Below, piece by piece: positions 33,734-42,325 of a DNA stretch of 64,000 bases. The position numbers and the translations under genes are program-made. Numbering within the stretch: position 1 is the first letter of the stretch; each line of letters begins with the position of its first letter. The notes under the pieces were generated by a model. The model was not told the DNA's origin. It did not search any database and saw nothing but the letters and a program-made list of their open reading frames with translations. Origin of the DNA: an uncultured Candidatus Saccharibacteria bacterium (lineage in GTDB: Bacteria > Patescibacteriota > Saccharimonadia > Saccharimonadales > Saccharimonadaceae); the NCBI GenBank assembly GCA_949480205.1, contig CASXXK010000001.1:62001-126000 (forward strand), written 5' to 3'.

Positions 33734-33960
33734 TCGTGCGCAGCGGGCGTATCAATTTGACTGTTTCGGCAGGTACATTAGGGTACGCTGACCAGTACGG
33801 CCACTGGTGGCCGTCACGGGCGGCTGCTTATACGTCTTCTACCTCGGCGACTGCTTATTATCTCGATTTTAGAGATACAGCGGTTTACCCATCGAATGGC
33901 CCGGTTAATCGTTGGAATGGTTTCCCCCTCCGCTGCCTTAGTACTGTATTAGACATGTAG
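33734..33960 (+). repeat. variable lectin-fold cassette 5 (silent copy, intact end)
   Basis: The plus-strand 5' box (33734-33747) is read VRSG. The core contains SAGTLGYADQYGHWWPSRA, TAYYLDF and YPSNGPVNRWNG. The 3' box encodes FPLRCLSTVLDM followed by TAG. It is the most complete copy in form. It lies head-to-head with cassette 4 and convergent with the GT2 gene. Confidence 0.72.
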
Positions 33961-33985
33961 AGTGTGTAGAGGGCGGATAGCACAG

Positions 33986-35026
33986 TCATCTAAACTGATT
34001 ATACAGTTTCCAGGCGAGTTTGAATACCGGACGCCCCAGCAAGAGGGAGCGCATAGCGAGACGATCACGCCGGTTAGCATCAGGACAGTGTAAAACCCAA
34101 TTTTTATGTTGCAAAAGGTAGGATGTGATTCCCTGCTCGACTTGCTGGAATTTGACTTGATTTTCAGGAGTAGGTTTAGCTAAGACCATCTGACGCAAGA
34201 TACTGAAACGTGCGTGCATGCGGCGAAGATTCGTGACATTTTGGAGATTTGGGAACTTAGCATCAATATCGTCACACATTTGGTCGGTCAGTTCAATTAA
34301 ATCTAACTTATGAAAATTAAAGTTTTGGTGAATAATGGAGCCAGCATTTTGATGATAATAATAAATCGGAACAGGCGAAAAAGAGACGTATTGTGGACAT
34401 TGCATAACGAGGCGATAAGTAGTGCCAACATCCTCATATAACTTTCCTACTGGGAACTGGACAGTTTTGAACAAATCACGATGGTAGAGTTTTCCACAGG
34501 CAGACATAGTAAACCCCTGCTCTAAGAGCATGTAGCGCAGGCAGTCTTCCACAGTGAAACTTTGACGTTCGACCTCGCTTGGCATAATGCACCCTTTTTC
34601 CCAAGATACTGCGCCAGGAATGGCGTGCCGTTTGCCGTTTGGCGCTACTTCGGTAAAAGAGCAAACTCGCACAGGATCATTGCGAAGGCTACTTAATTCC
34701 GCTAACATATCTGGGTAAATTGCGTCATCGGAATCCACAAAAGTGATATACTCGCCTTGAGCAATTTTGATGCCAGCGTTACGCGCAACAGAAAGGCCAG
34801 CGTTCTTTTGATGTAGAACGCGAATATTCTGGTGCTGCTTAGCAAGTTGGTCACATAATTCCCCAGCGCCGTCAGGGGAGCCGTCGTCCACCAAAATAAT
34901 CTCAAAATTGGGATAAGTTTGCCAGAGGATAGAATTGACACAACGCTCAAGCGTGGATTTAGTGTTATAAACTGGAACAATGACCGAGACTAAATCGAGT
35001 TTTTTAAACACGGTTCTGAATCTCAT
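33986..35026 (-). CDS. GT2-family glycosyltransferase
   Basis: 346 residues. GT-A fold with VSVIVPVYNTKSTLERCV, IILVDDGSPDGAGELC and the DXD-containing FVDSDDAIYPDMLAEL. Cysteine-rich middle and helical C-terminus are common in capsular glycosyltransferases. The acceptor and sugar are unknown; being directly downstream of glf, it may use UDP-galactofuranose (inference). The start overlaps the end of glf by about 20 bases; I chose ATG 35024-35026 over the TTG one codon upstream. Confidence 0.9.
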   Translation of the reverse strand: MRFRTVFKKLDLVSVIVPVYNTKSTLERCVNSILWQTYPNFEIILVDDGSPDGAGELCDQLAKQHQNIRVLHQKNAGLSVARNAGIKIAQGEYITFVDSDDAIYPDMLAELSSLRNDPVRVCSFTEVAPNGKRHAIPGAVSWEKGCIMPSEVERQSFTVEDCLRYMLLEQGFTMSACGKLYHRDLFKTVQFPVGKLYEDVGTTYRLVMQCPQYVSFSPVPIYYYHQNAGSIIHQNFNFHKLDLIELTDQMCDDIDAKFPNLQNVTNLRRMHARFSILRQMVLAKPTPENQVKFQQVEQGITSYLLQHKNWVLHCPDANRRDRLAMRSLLLGRPVFKLAWKLYNQFR

Positions 35027-36197
35027 CAAATTTAGCTAAAGCGGCAGCAATAGTCTTGTCCATATCGTAATAAGCATATTCACCAAGGCGACCACCGAAG
35101 ATAATATTAGTGTCGTCGGATGCTAGGGCTTGATACTTGGTAAGCATGGCGCGATCTTCGGCAGTGTTAACTGGGTAGTAAGGTTCATCACCTCGATGCC
35201 AGGTCTTACTGTATTCGCGTACAATAACAGTCTTGCTAGAGTTGGGCGCATAGCCCCCAGTGTGGCGTTCAGGATGAAAATGTTTGAACTCATGAATGCG
35301 CGTATATTTTGGCTCTAAGTCGGCATAGTTCATCACGGGGCAGCCTTGAAAATCATCCACATCTAAAACTTCCTTTTTGAAATCGAGGCTCCGCCATTTG
35401 AGTTCACCAAATCGATAATCATAAAACCGATCAATTGGGCCAGTGTAAATCGTAAGAATGCCTGATTCGCGCAGCTCTTGAATTTCTGGATCGGTAAAAT
35501 AATCTGTTTCCAAGCGGACAGAAAGGTTTTTCCCACATTGGGAAATCATATTTTGAAACCAAGCATTGTAGCCATTCACTGGCAGACCTTCGTAGGTATC
35601 ATTAAAATAGCGATTGTCATAGTTGTAACGCACCGGCAGACGCTTAATGATGTCGGGAGAAAGCTCTTCGGCTGGAGTCTGCCACTGTTTGGCGGTGTAG
35701 TTCTTGATAAAGGCGTCAAACAGTGGCTGGCCAATCAAGGAAATTCCCTGTTCGGCAAGATTTTGCGGATGCTCAGGAGCGCTGGCGGCTTGACCAGCAA
35801 TCTTCACCTTGGCTTCGTCCGGTGTATAAGCTGCCTGGAAAAACTGATTAATTGTGCCGAGGTTAATAGGCAAAGGATAAACTACTCCATCGTGTGTTGT
35901 ATAAACTTTATGCACATAATTGGTGAACTTAGTAAATTGATTGACGTATTGCCAAACATGCTCTAGCGAAGTGTGGAACAAATGAGCGCCGTACTTATGA
36001 CACTCGATACCAGTAATGGAGTCATTTTCAGAAGCGCAATTACCGCCAATATGGTTACGCTGATCAATTAGGAGAACATGTTTTCCTAAAATCCGCGTTA
36101 AGCGCTCGGCAATAGTGAGCCCAAAAAGCCCAGCCCCAACTACTAGGACGTCAGGACGAAGGTCTTCTTTAGAATTTTTCACACTCTTTCTCAACAT
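35004..36197 (-). CDS. glf: UDP-galactopyranose mutase
   Basis: 397 residues. FAD-binding start VLVVGAGLFGLTIAERL, then NHIGGNCAS, ECHKYGAHLFHT, YPLPINLGTINQFF and KNYTAKQWQTP, all typical of Glf. It converts UDP-galactopyranose to UDP-galactofuranose, so the surface glycan probably contains galactofuranose; UDP-galactose can come from GalE encoded nearby. A TTGCCA-N17-TAAACT promoter lies just before the ATG (leader under ten bases). It is co-transcribed with the GT2 gene. Confidence 0.96.
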   Translation of the reverse strand: MLRKSVKNSKEDLRPDVLVVGAGLFGLTIAERLTRILGKHVLLIDQRNHIGGNCASENDSITGIECHKYGAHLFHTSLEHVWQYVNQFTKFTNYVHKVYTTHDGVVYPLPINLGTINQFFQAAYTPDEAKVKIAGQAASAPEHPQNLAEQGISLIGQPLFDAFIKNYTAKQWQTPAEELSPDIIKRLPVRYNYDNRYFNDTYEGLPVNGYNAWFQNMISQCGKNLSVRLETDYFTDPEIQELRESGILTIYTGPIDRFYDYRFGELKWRSLDFKKEVLDVDDFQGCPVMNYADLEPKYTRIHEFKHFHPERHTGGYAPNSSKTVIVREYSKTWHRGDEPYYPVNTAEDRAMLTKYQALASDDTNIIFGGRLGEYAYYDMDKTIAAALAKFDEIQNRV

Positions 36198-36244
36198 GAT
36201 TTTATAGAAAGTTTAACACAATAATAGAATATTGGCAATATCTA

Positions 36245-36273
36245 TTGACATATTTATTATTTAATGCTATAAT
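36245..36273 (+). promoter_or_regulatory. consensus promoter of the 218-aa gene
   Basis: TTGACA (36245-36250), 17 bases, TATAAT (36268-36273): an exact consensus match and one of the strongest promoters here. Confidence 0.85.
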
Positions 36274-36279
36274 GTCAGT

Positions 36280-36362
36280 TAGAACCTATTGTTATGGTTA
36301 GCACATGATACAGAATTGGAACTTTTGTTGATGCTAACCTATCCCTTAAAGGAGAATGTCAT
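36280..36362 (+). promoter_or_regulatory. leader hairpin before the 218-aa gene
   Basis: GGTTAGCA (36296-36303) pairs with TGCTAACC (36332-36339) in the 83-base leader, followed by an AAAGGAGAA ribosome-binding site. It could protect the mRNA or regulate it; no known class recognised. Confidence 0.4.
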
Positions 36363-37019
36363 ATGAGTAATGTATTAAGGCAACCCTGGATGGATGATTC
36401 TACCTATGAGTGGTACTACCTTGAGGAGCAAGCAAGGGTCAATACCCTGGAGCGCCTGCACAGAGGGGGTAACCGAGCTTTAATCGCAGTTAAAGCTCAG
36501 CACCCGCTGAACGCTGACGGTACCCCTGGCAAGGAATACACCTTGCGACTGTGTAAAGCACTGAAGGTAAAAACAGGGTTGGAAGCCGACGGAGTTACAG
36601 TCGACTTTGTCACTTTTGGCGGAGTTCATCAAGGTCACCCTATGGTCACACTTGCTGAAGCAGGGAGAGATTATCTTGTAGCCAACGGCATCGGCCAGGA
36701 ACATATTAAGTCTTTTAACAAGATTTATTCTGGTAATGATGAAGACAGAATAGCCGCAGAGGAGTTTTCTAACGGAGATTACTCGCAGTTGCATGTCGTG
36801 TGTAGCGCTGGACAGTGGGAAAGAGCAAGATTGTTCTACATCTTTATGGGTTGGCAACCATTCATGCATGCGGTAACTTTTTTGGAAGAACGGCCCAATC
36901 ACAGCATGATTTGTGAACTGTGGGGTTCTTGGGGTGTGCCTGCCTTTGCAAACGGTCCAGAATCCATCAAATTAGCAACTGACGAAATCGTTCGCAAACA
37001 TCTTAGCGAAGCGCAATGA
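36363..37019 (+). CDS. hypothetical protein, 218 aa (YdcF/DUF218-like?)
   Basis: A soluble protein without signal peptide. The stretch KIYSGNDEDRIAAEEF followed by LHVVCSAGQWERARLFYIFMGW resembles the nucleotide-binding-like core of DUF218 (YdcF/SanA) proteins, where an ENA-type helix is followed by a TS-x-H-x-RA segment, but key residues differ, so this is a weak call. Transcribed alone from a perfect promoter, with a structured leader, a good ribosome-binding site and a terminator at 37042-37066. It lies between two glycan gene blocks and may be an independent insertion. Confidence 0.7.
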   Translation: MSNVLRQPWMDDSTYEWYYLEEQARVNTLERLHRGGNRALIAVKAQHPLNADGTPGKEYTLRLCKALKVKTGLEADGVTVDFVTFGGVHQGHPMVTLAEAGRDYLVANGIGQEHIKSFNKIYSGNDEDRIAAEEFSNGDYSQLHVVCSAGQWERARLFYIFMGWQPFMHAVTFLEERPNHSMICELWGSWGVPAFANGPESIKLATDEIVRKHLSEAQ

Positions 37020-37041
37020 TAGTATCCAAAGTATACAAACT

Positions 37042-37066
37042 GGGCGGTCACAGACCGTCCTTTTTG
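37042..37066 (+). terminator. terminator of the 218-aa gene
   Basis: GGGCGGTC-ACA-GACCGTCC stem-loop with TTTTT on the plus strand. Confidence 0.9.
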
Positions 37067-37107
37067 CGCTCATAGACCTTCAGCCTAGCTTAGGGTTAAG
37101 TTAGGCT

Positions 37108-37896
37108 TTAACTCCATAAACCTTCATAGGCTTTGGCGACAGTTTCTGGGTTGCCTTCGGTGGCGATTTTGCCGTTTTCAATCAAAATTGCTCGGTTACA
37201 GAAACGACGCACATTTTCCATAGAATGCGTTACCAAGATTACTGTCTGTTTGCCGCCCTTGAGGCTAGAGAAGTAATTATTGCATTTTTCCTGAAAAGCA
37301 GCGTCACCAACGGCCAAAACTTCATCCAAAATGAGAATATCGCCCTTAGCACGAATTGCAATTGAGAAAGCCAAGCGCACCTGCATACCTGAAGAGTAAT
37401 TTTTGAGTTTGGCGTCCATAAACGGTTCGAGTTCGGCAAATTGAACGATTTCATCGTACATTGCATCCATCTCTTTATGTGAGAAACCTAGTAGAGCACC
37501 GTTGAGATAGACATTTTCGCGGCCGGTAAGTTCAGGATTAAAGCCTACGCCAAGCTCAATAAATGGAACTAGCGTACCATTAACCTCGATATCCCCTTGT
37601 TCGGGATAGTAAATTCCAGCAAGAATCTTGAGCAAAGTTGATTTACCCGAGCCATTCCGCCCTACAATGCCGACGAATTCACCCGGCTTTATCTCAAAGC
37701 TCACATCGTCAAGAACTTTTTGCTCGGTGTAACCCTTAACGCCTTTGAGCCAGTTGAAGATGGCTTGTTTGAGGCCAGCAGCACGCTCCGTCGGTAAACG
37801 AAAGCTCTTATGTAGATGTGTGGCACGAATGGCGAAATTGGGCTTTTTGGACGATTTTGTATGTACATTGTCCATGCACTGTATAGCTTTACTCAT
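37108..37896 (-). CDS. polysaccharide ABC exporter ATPase (Wzt/TagH-like)
   Basis: 262 residues. Walker A GIVGRNGSGKSTLLK, the signature NYSSGMQVRLAFSIA and Walker B DILILDEVLAVGD, then the switch histidine in ILVTHSMENVRR. It belongs to the ABCA/TagH-type family exporting lipid-linked glycans. No C-terminal carbohydrate-binding extension is present. It follows the permease gene immediately (TAAATG junction) and forms the exporter with it. The N-terminal MSKAIQCMDNVHTKSSKK is encoded by a degraded TGTATATACATTGT palindrome and is probably not part of the core fold. Confidence 0.95.
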   Translation of the reverse strand: MSKAIQCMDNVHTKSSKKPNFAIRATHLHKSFRLPTERAAGLKQAIFNWLKGVKGYTEQKVLDDVSFEIKPGEFVGIVGRNGSGKSTLLKILAGIYYPEQGDIEVNGTLVPFIELGVGFNPELTGRENVYLNGALLGFSHKEMDAMYDEIVQFAELEPFMDAKLKNYSSGMQVRLAFSIAIRAKGDILILDEVLAVGDAAFQEKCNNYFSSLKGGKQTVILVTHSMENVRRFCNRAILIENGKIATEGNPETVAKAYEGLWS

Positions 37897-38715
37897 TTAG
37901 ACCTCCTCCGCAAAGCGTTTGGAACGTTTTCGGAAAAATAGTGCTGCTAGGGCTAGAACCAAGATAACTAACAAAATCGGTACCATCTGAAGATAACCGG
38001 GGAGGATTTCCCAGGCCGTGATAGTCTCTGTGGTGATGAGGTTGTAGCGTACGTCCTGAATTACTTGAGCGATTGGGTTGAGCATGATAATTTTGGCGGC
38101 AATGACCCCAAAACTACCTGATTCTAACACCATCGGAAGCGTGTAGATAATTGGGATGGCATAGAATAACGCCTGAATCAAAACGTCCCAAATCGAAGTG
38201 ACGTCACGATATTTAACGTTGATGGCGCCAAGCAAAAAGGATATACCGAGTGAGAATGCGTAGAGTTCCAAAACCAAAAATGGTACTAAGAGCCATGACC
38301 AGGACGGCGTAACTCCATTGATGAGTGCAAAAACTACTACGACGCAGAGGTTGATGGCGAGGTTAATCAAGGCTGTGGCAGTGGCAGAAACCACGATAAT
38401 GTATTTAGGAAAGCTAATCTTGCGGAGGAGGTCGCCACGGAGGACGATGGCTTGGATTCCCTGGCTGGTGCACTCGGTAAAGAAACTCCATAAGACGGTA
38501 CCGGTAAGAAGATAGACTGGGTAGTGTGGAATATCACCACCAAAGCGTAGGAGTTTGGCAAAAACGATATAGAGGATAGCAAAAGTGAGTAATGGACGCA
38601 AAACAGCCCAAAGATAGCCCAAAACTGAACCTTGGTAGCGGAGCTTGAAATCGGTCTTGACTAGCTCACCCAACAAGATGCGATTCTTGCGGCACAAAAT
38701 GTGTGGAATTCCCAT
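37897..38715 (-). CDS. polysaccharide ABC exporter permease (Wzm/TagG-like)
   Basis: 272 residues with six membrane helices. ABC-2 family features are LVKTDFKLRYQGSVLGYLWAV (amphipathic coupling start), a long VYLLTGTVLWSFFTECTSQG segment and AISIPIIYTLP-like helices near residue 190. With the ATPase directly downstream it forms the transporter that flips lipid-linked polysaccharide across the membrane. A TATAAT box lies ten bases before the ATG. Operon of two genes. Confidence 0.94.
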   Translation of the reverse strand: MGIPHILCRKNRILLGELVKTDFKLRYQGSVLGYLWAVLRPLLTFAILYIVFAKLLRFGGDIPHYPVYLLTGTVLWSFFTECTSQGIQAIVLRGDLLRKISFPKYIIVVSATATALINLAINLCVVVVFALINGVTPSWSWLLVPFLVLELYAFSLGISFLLGAINVKYRDVTSIWDVLIQALFYAIPIIYTLPMVLESGSFGVIAAKIIMLNPIAQVIQDVRYNLITTETITAWEILPGYLQMVPILLVILVLALAALFFRKRSKRFAEEV

Positions 38716-38739
38716 AACTGTAATTATTATACCACAGTA

Positions 38740-39693
38740 CTAGTAGATGAGAAACTTCTCGGTGAGTTTTGGTACCCGCAACATCATCTGGGCTATGAGC
38801 CAATACTTGGGCACGAATTCAGAACGCTGCAACAAACCTTTGGCCTGAGCAGCGCGTAGTTCAGTAAGAGTGGTTTGGTAAAACTTACGGGCAGCAGGAG
38901 CAGGCAAACGTAAGATATTCCAGAGATAATTACCAAACTTGGTAGCAGTGATAGTAGGAATAAGCTCTCCTAAATTGTGCTGTTGTAAAAATTCCTCAAT
39001 GCTGGCATATTCTGCGGGGGTACATTCTAGTTTGCCGGCACTATTACTAGAAGAGTTGACATTATCAGTACGATAGTGCAGATAAGCCTGATCTGTTAGC
39101 GCCACACGCTTGGCAAGAGCAAGAGTTTTAGTATTAAAACCAATATCCTGATAAGATGCTCCTGGGGTGGGCAAAAACTCAAGATGATTAGCAAGCAAGA
39201 ACTCTCGCCGATAGAGAGTTGCCCAAACTGCATGTGGCAGACGGAAAACAAAGTGGTCCTGGCGCGGATTGATGATCTTGCCAGTGTCTTTGCGTCGGAT
39301 ATTTTCGAGCTTGCGATTCTTGCCGTTTTCTAAGAGAAAATAGTTAGCTTTGACGATATCTGCTTTATTCCAGTCGGCAAGTTGATAGAGCTTGGCGAAA
39401 GCTTCGGGATCAAGATAATCATCTGGTTCAAGAATGCCAATATATTCGCCTTTGGCGCGCTTGATTCCCTGGTTCATGCTGTCACCGTAGCCAGAGTTTG
39501 GTTTATCAATAACCACAATGCGCCGATCTCGCTTAGCATATTCTTGAATAATTTTTGAAGAGTCGTCCGTGGAGCCATCGTTGATACAAATAATTTCTAG
39601 GTCAGACAAAGTTTGACCGATAAGACTGTTCAACGCTTGGCGGAGATATTCTGCAGCGTTATAGATTGGGACCAGTACTGACACTTTAGGCAT
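38740..39693 (-). CDS. GT2-family glycosyltransferase
   Basis: 317 residues. GT-A signatures are VSVLVPIYNAAEYLRQAL, IICINDGSTDDSSKII and the acidic GILEPDDYLDP. The rest is helical, as in capsular GT2 enzymes. Specificity unknown. A TATAAT box ends six bases before the ATG, so the mRNA is probably leaderless. Divergent from the GtrB-like gene. Confidence 0.92.
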   Translation of the reverse strand: MPKVSVLVPIYNAAEYLRQALNSLIGQTLSDLEIICINDGSTDDSSKIIQEYAKRDRRIVVIDKPNSGYGDSMNQGIKRAKGEYIGILEPDDYLDPEAFAKLYQLADWNKADIVKANYFLLENGKNRKLENIRRKDTGKIINPRQDHFVFRLPHAVWATLYRREFLLANHLEFLPTPGASYQDIGFNTKTLALAKRVALTDQAYLHYRTDNVNSSSNSAGKLECTPAEYASIEEFLQQHNLGELIPTITATKFGNYLWNILRLPAPAARKFYQTTLTELRAAQAKGLLQRSEFVPKYWLIAQMMLRVPKLTEKFLIY

Positions 39694-39755
39694 ATCTATA
39701 TTATAGCAAAGTTATCGGAGCGTGTTATAATGTAGTCAAGCAATTTGGAGAGAAT

Positions 39756-40715
39756 ATGTCGAAGAAAAAGCCAGTTTTGTATCTTGTGATTCCCTGCTAC
39801 AATGAGGAAGCTGCTCTGTTGCAAACAATTGAGCGCCTAAAACAGAAGATGGCTGATTTGTTGCAAGAAAATAAGATTGCGGAAGGCAGCCGGGTTTTGT
39901 TTGCAAACGACGGCAGTAAGGATAAAACTTGGGAGATAATTCAGGAGCAACACCATAAAGATAAGTTGTTTACGGGTATTTCTCTGTCGCGTAATCGTGG
40001 GCATCAAAACGCCCTGTTGGCGGGGTTGATGACTGCAAAGAAATATGCCGATGTAGTGATTAGCCTGGATGCGGATTTGCAAGACGATATTGATGCGATT
40101 GATGAAATGTTGGCGAAATATGCCGAAGGTGCTGAGATTGTCTACGGCGTGCGCTCGTCGCGGCAAAAGGATTCAACTTTCAAACGAGTGACGGCTGAGG
40201 GTTTTTACAAATTTATGCACTTGATGGGAGTTGAGGTCGTGTTTAACCATGCCGACTACCGTCTTGCTAGCAAGCGCGTCTTGGATGAGCTGGAGAATTA
40301 TCATGAGGTTAATCTTTTCTTGCGCGGAATTTTCCCGTTGATTGGGTTTAAGTCGGAAGTGGTTTACTACGAACGCGGTGAGCGCTGTGCTGGTGAGTCA
40401 AAGTATCCTCTCAAAAAGATGTTAGGTCTAGCCTGGGACGGAATTTCTTCCCTTAGCATTCGACCGTTGCGCTTTATTACTGCGTTAGGATTGATTATGG
40501 CTGGCCTGAGTGCCTTAGTATTGATTTATAGCATCGTAGTTAAAGTGCTAGGCAATGCCGTGTCGGGCTGGACTTTTACGGTATGCTCGATCTGGTTAGT
40601 GGGCGGAATTCAGACTTTTTCTATTGGTGTTATTGGTGAATATATTGGCAAGATTTATAGCGAAACCAAGCGTCGCCCACGCTACTGCATTGCCGAAAGC
40701 CTGATTGAAGAATAG
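39756..40715 (+). CDS. GtrB/DPM1-like polyprenyl-phosphate glycosyltransferase
   Basis: 319 residues. GT-A domain with LYLVIPCYNEEAALLQTI, FANDGSKDKTW and ISLDADLQDDIDAIDEML (in part), followed by two C-terminal membrane helices (ALGLIMAGLSALVLIYSIV; IWLVGGIQTFSIGVIGEYIG, in part). This is the layout of GtrB enzymes that load a sugar onto undecaprenyl phosphate for use outside the membrane by a GT-C enzyme. The convergent GT39 gene next to it is a natural partner. The ATG follows TTTGGAGAG. Confidence 0.93.
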   Translation: MSKKKPVLYLVIPCYNEEAALLQTIERLKQKMADLLQENKIAEGSRVLFANDGSKDKTWEIIQEQHHKDKLFTGISLSRNRGHQNALLAGLMTAKKYADVVISLDADLQDDIDAIDEMLAKYAEGAEIVYGVRSSRQKDSTFKRVTAEGFYKFMHLMGVEVVFNHADYRLASKRVLDELENYHEVNLFLRGIFPLIGFKSEVVYYERGERCAGESKYPLKKMLGLAWDGISSLSIRPLRFITALGLIMAGLSALVLIYSIVVKVLGNAVSGWTFTVCSIWLVGGIQTFSIGVIGEYIGKIYSETKRRPRYCIAESLIEE

Positions 40716-40718
40716 GTC

Positions 40719-40761
40719 TGTATATACATTGTGCGTATTCTGTAGGTACAATGTATATACA
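40719..40761. terminator. TGTATATACATTGT palindrome between convergent genes
   Basis: Perfect 14-bp arms (40719-40732, 40748-40761) with a 15-base loop. AT-rich; may end transcription both ways. Related copies at 5750-5776 and, degraded, 37857-37884. Confidence 0.6.
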
Positions 40762-40762
40762 A

Positions 40763-42289
40763 TTATGATTTTGCGGGTTTCTTAGCAAGCTGAGTAGCAG
40801 CTAGCACTACGAAAATCACCAACAGTGGCATGGTGTAGCGACGCATCACTTCTACCATTAGTGAGACAGCAACGATACCACAGAGGCAAAGCATCAGGAA
40901 TAGACTATAAGAATCAATCTGCCATTTGCCAGACCAGAATCGACTAAGGCAGTAGACTAGGCTCAGGATAATACAGGCTACAAACAATATTACTCCTAGA
41001 CTATGTATAGCAAGATAAACGGGATTATCATTAGAAAAATGAAAGCCGGATGGCACTGTCCAGGTGATAGTTTCTGAATCGTCAGCAAAGAGCGTGACTG
41101 ATTTATTGATAAGATGTGGGAGAATTTTAGCAATGCCCATTGCCTTGTAACGTTCAATCGTCATGTCAAGAAATTGTTGTTGAATAGCAACAACGTCGGT
41201 TTCGGCAGCAGGCTGGCCATAGAGTAATGGACCAAGCAGAGCGGAGTCTTCGCGTGTCCAATGGCCACTAGATTCATAATTAGCGCCGACAAAGAAATTC
41301 CAGCCCACACCTACGCCTTCGACCGCATATGGGTTAATGGATTGATGGATTAAATTAGTAACTTTGCTGCAGCCAAAGCTTGCACTCAACGCCACAATCA
41401 GACTAATGATGGCGGGCAAAACAAAACGTTTAAATTGTTTGCCCCGTTGCAAGACCTGGAAGATTAGAACCAACACAAAAGCAATAGCCACTACAGTGAA
41501 AATTGGGCGATAAGCGTTACCGATACCTATTGCAAGCCCCAATCCGAGTGCAGTGAGAATAATTTGCCACCATTTACGCTGTTGTAGCGCCCGGATAGCG
41601 AGATAACCAAAAAGTAGGGCGATGGCTAGCCACATGTTGGTAACAACAATAGAAAGGCTACAGCTACAGAAAAGAATCTCTAGTGGGTTAAGCAACCATA
41701 TAATTGCACCAGTTTGCGCAGCACGTTGCCCGCGCCAGCGGTCTAATAATAGATATATTATGAGGGCCGTGAACAGGTCAAAGATGAGGTTAGAGAATAC
41801 AATTGCACTGTAGCCCGTGCCAAAGATCCGCATGAAAAAGGCAAGCGTAGCAGAATATGTCATGAGGTGCGGAAAGAAAGCGGCATAGATTCCCTCTGTG
41901 GGTTGGATTTCTTCGCCATTGACGATAGCAGGAGCATAATACCAGTGAATACCGTTATCCGTGAGCGACTCTTCACCGTAATGTGAGCCCAGTGCCAGAA
42001 AACCGAGTCGCGCCACTACCCCCAAAACAAGAGCGACAATCAGGCTAATTTTGAGAACTTTGTCGATGGTAAGGCTAGGAAAACGTTTTTTGCCCCACTG
42101 CAAGAGGCGACGATAGCGCTGACGATAAGCGAGACAACCAATGACGACCAAGATGATGAAGATACCAAACAATAACATATTGGGGGCAACTTCAAGGCCT
42201 TGGCTAAGAAAGACTAATACCACCCAGCCCAAAATCAATGTGGTGATAATAGTAATAACTTTGTACCCCCAATCAGCTAGACCTTTCAT
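40763..42289 (-). CDS. GT39-like (PMT-type) membrane glycosyltransferase
   Basis: 508 residues, about 11 membrane helices. GT-C features are the acidic residues after the first helices (ALGSHYGEESLTDNGIHWYY region) and the positional layout of PMT_2/ArnT-like enzymes, which transfer sugars from polyprenyl-phosphate donors on the outer face. It could use the donor made by the convergent GtrB-like enzyme. A TATACT box ends about seven bases before the ATG. Confidence 0.82.
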   Translation of the reverse strand: MKGLADWGYKVITIITTLILGWVVLVFLSQGLEVAPNMLLFGIFIILVVIGCLAYRQRYRRLLQWGKKRFPSLTIDKVLKISLIVALVLGVVARLGFLALGSHYGEESLTDNGIHWYYAPAIVNGEEIQPTEGIYAAFFPHLMTYSATLAFFMRIFGTGYSAIVFSNLIFDLFTALIIYLLLDRWRGQRAAQTGAIIWLLNPLEILFCSCSLSIVVTNMWLAIALLFGYLAIRALQQRKWWQIILTALGLGLAIGIGNAYRPIFTVVAIAFVLVLIFQVLQRGKQFKRFVLPAIISLIVALSASFGCSKVTNLIHQSINPYAVEGVGVGWNFFVGANYESSGHWTREDSALLGPLLYGQPAAETDVVAIQQQFLDMTIERYKAMGIAKILPHLINKSVTLFADDSETITWTVPSGFHFSNDNPVYLAIHSLGVILFVACIILSLVYCLSRFWSGKWQIDSYSLFLMLCLCGIVAVSLMVEVMRRYTMPLLVIFVVLAATQLAKKPAKS

Positions 42290-42325
42290 ATATTTTAGTA
42301 TAGCACACTAACTGTACGCTATGCG

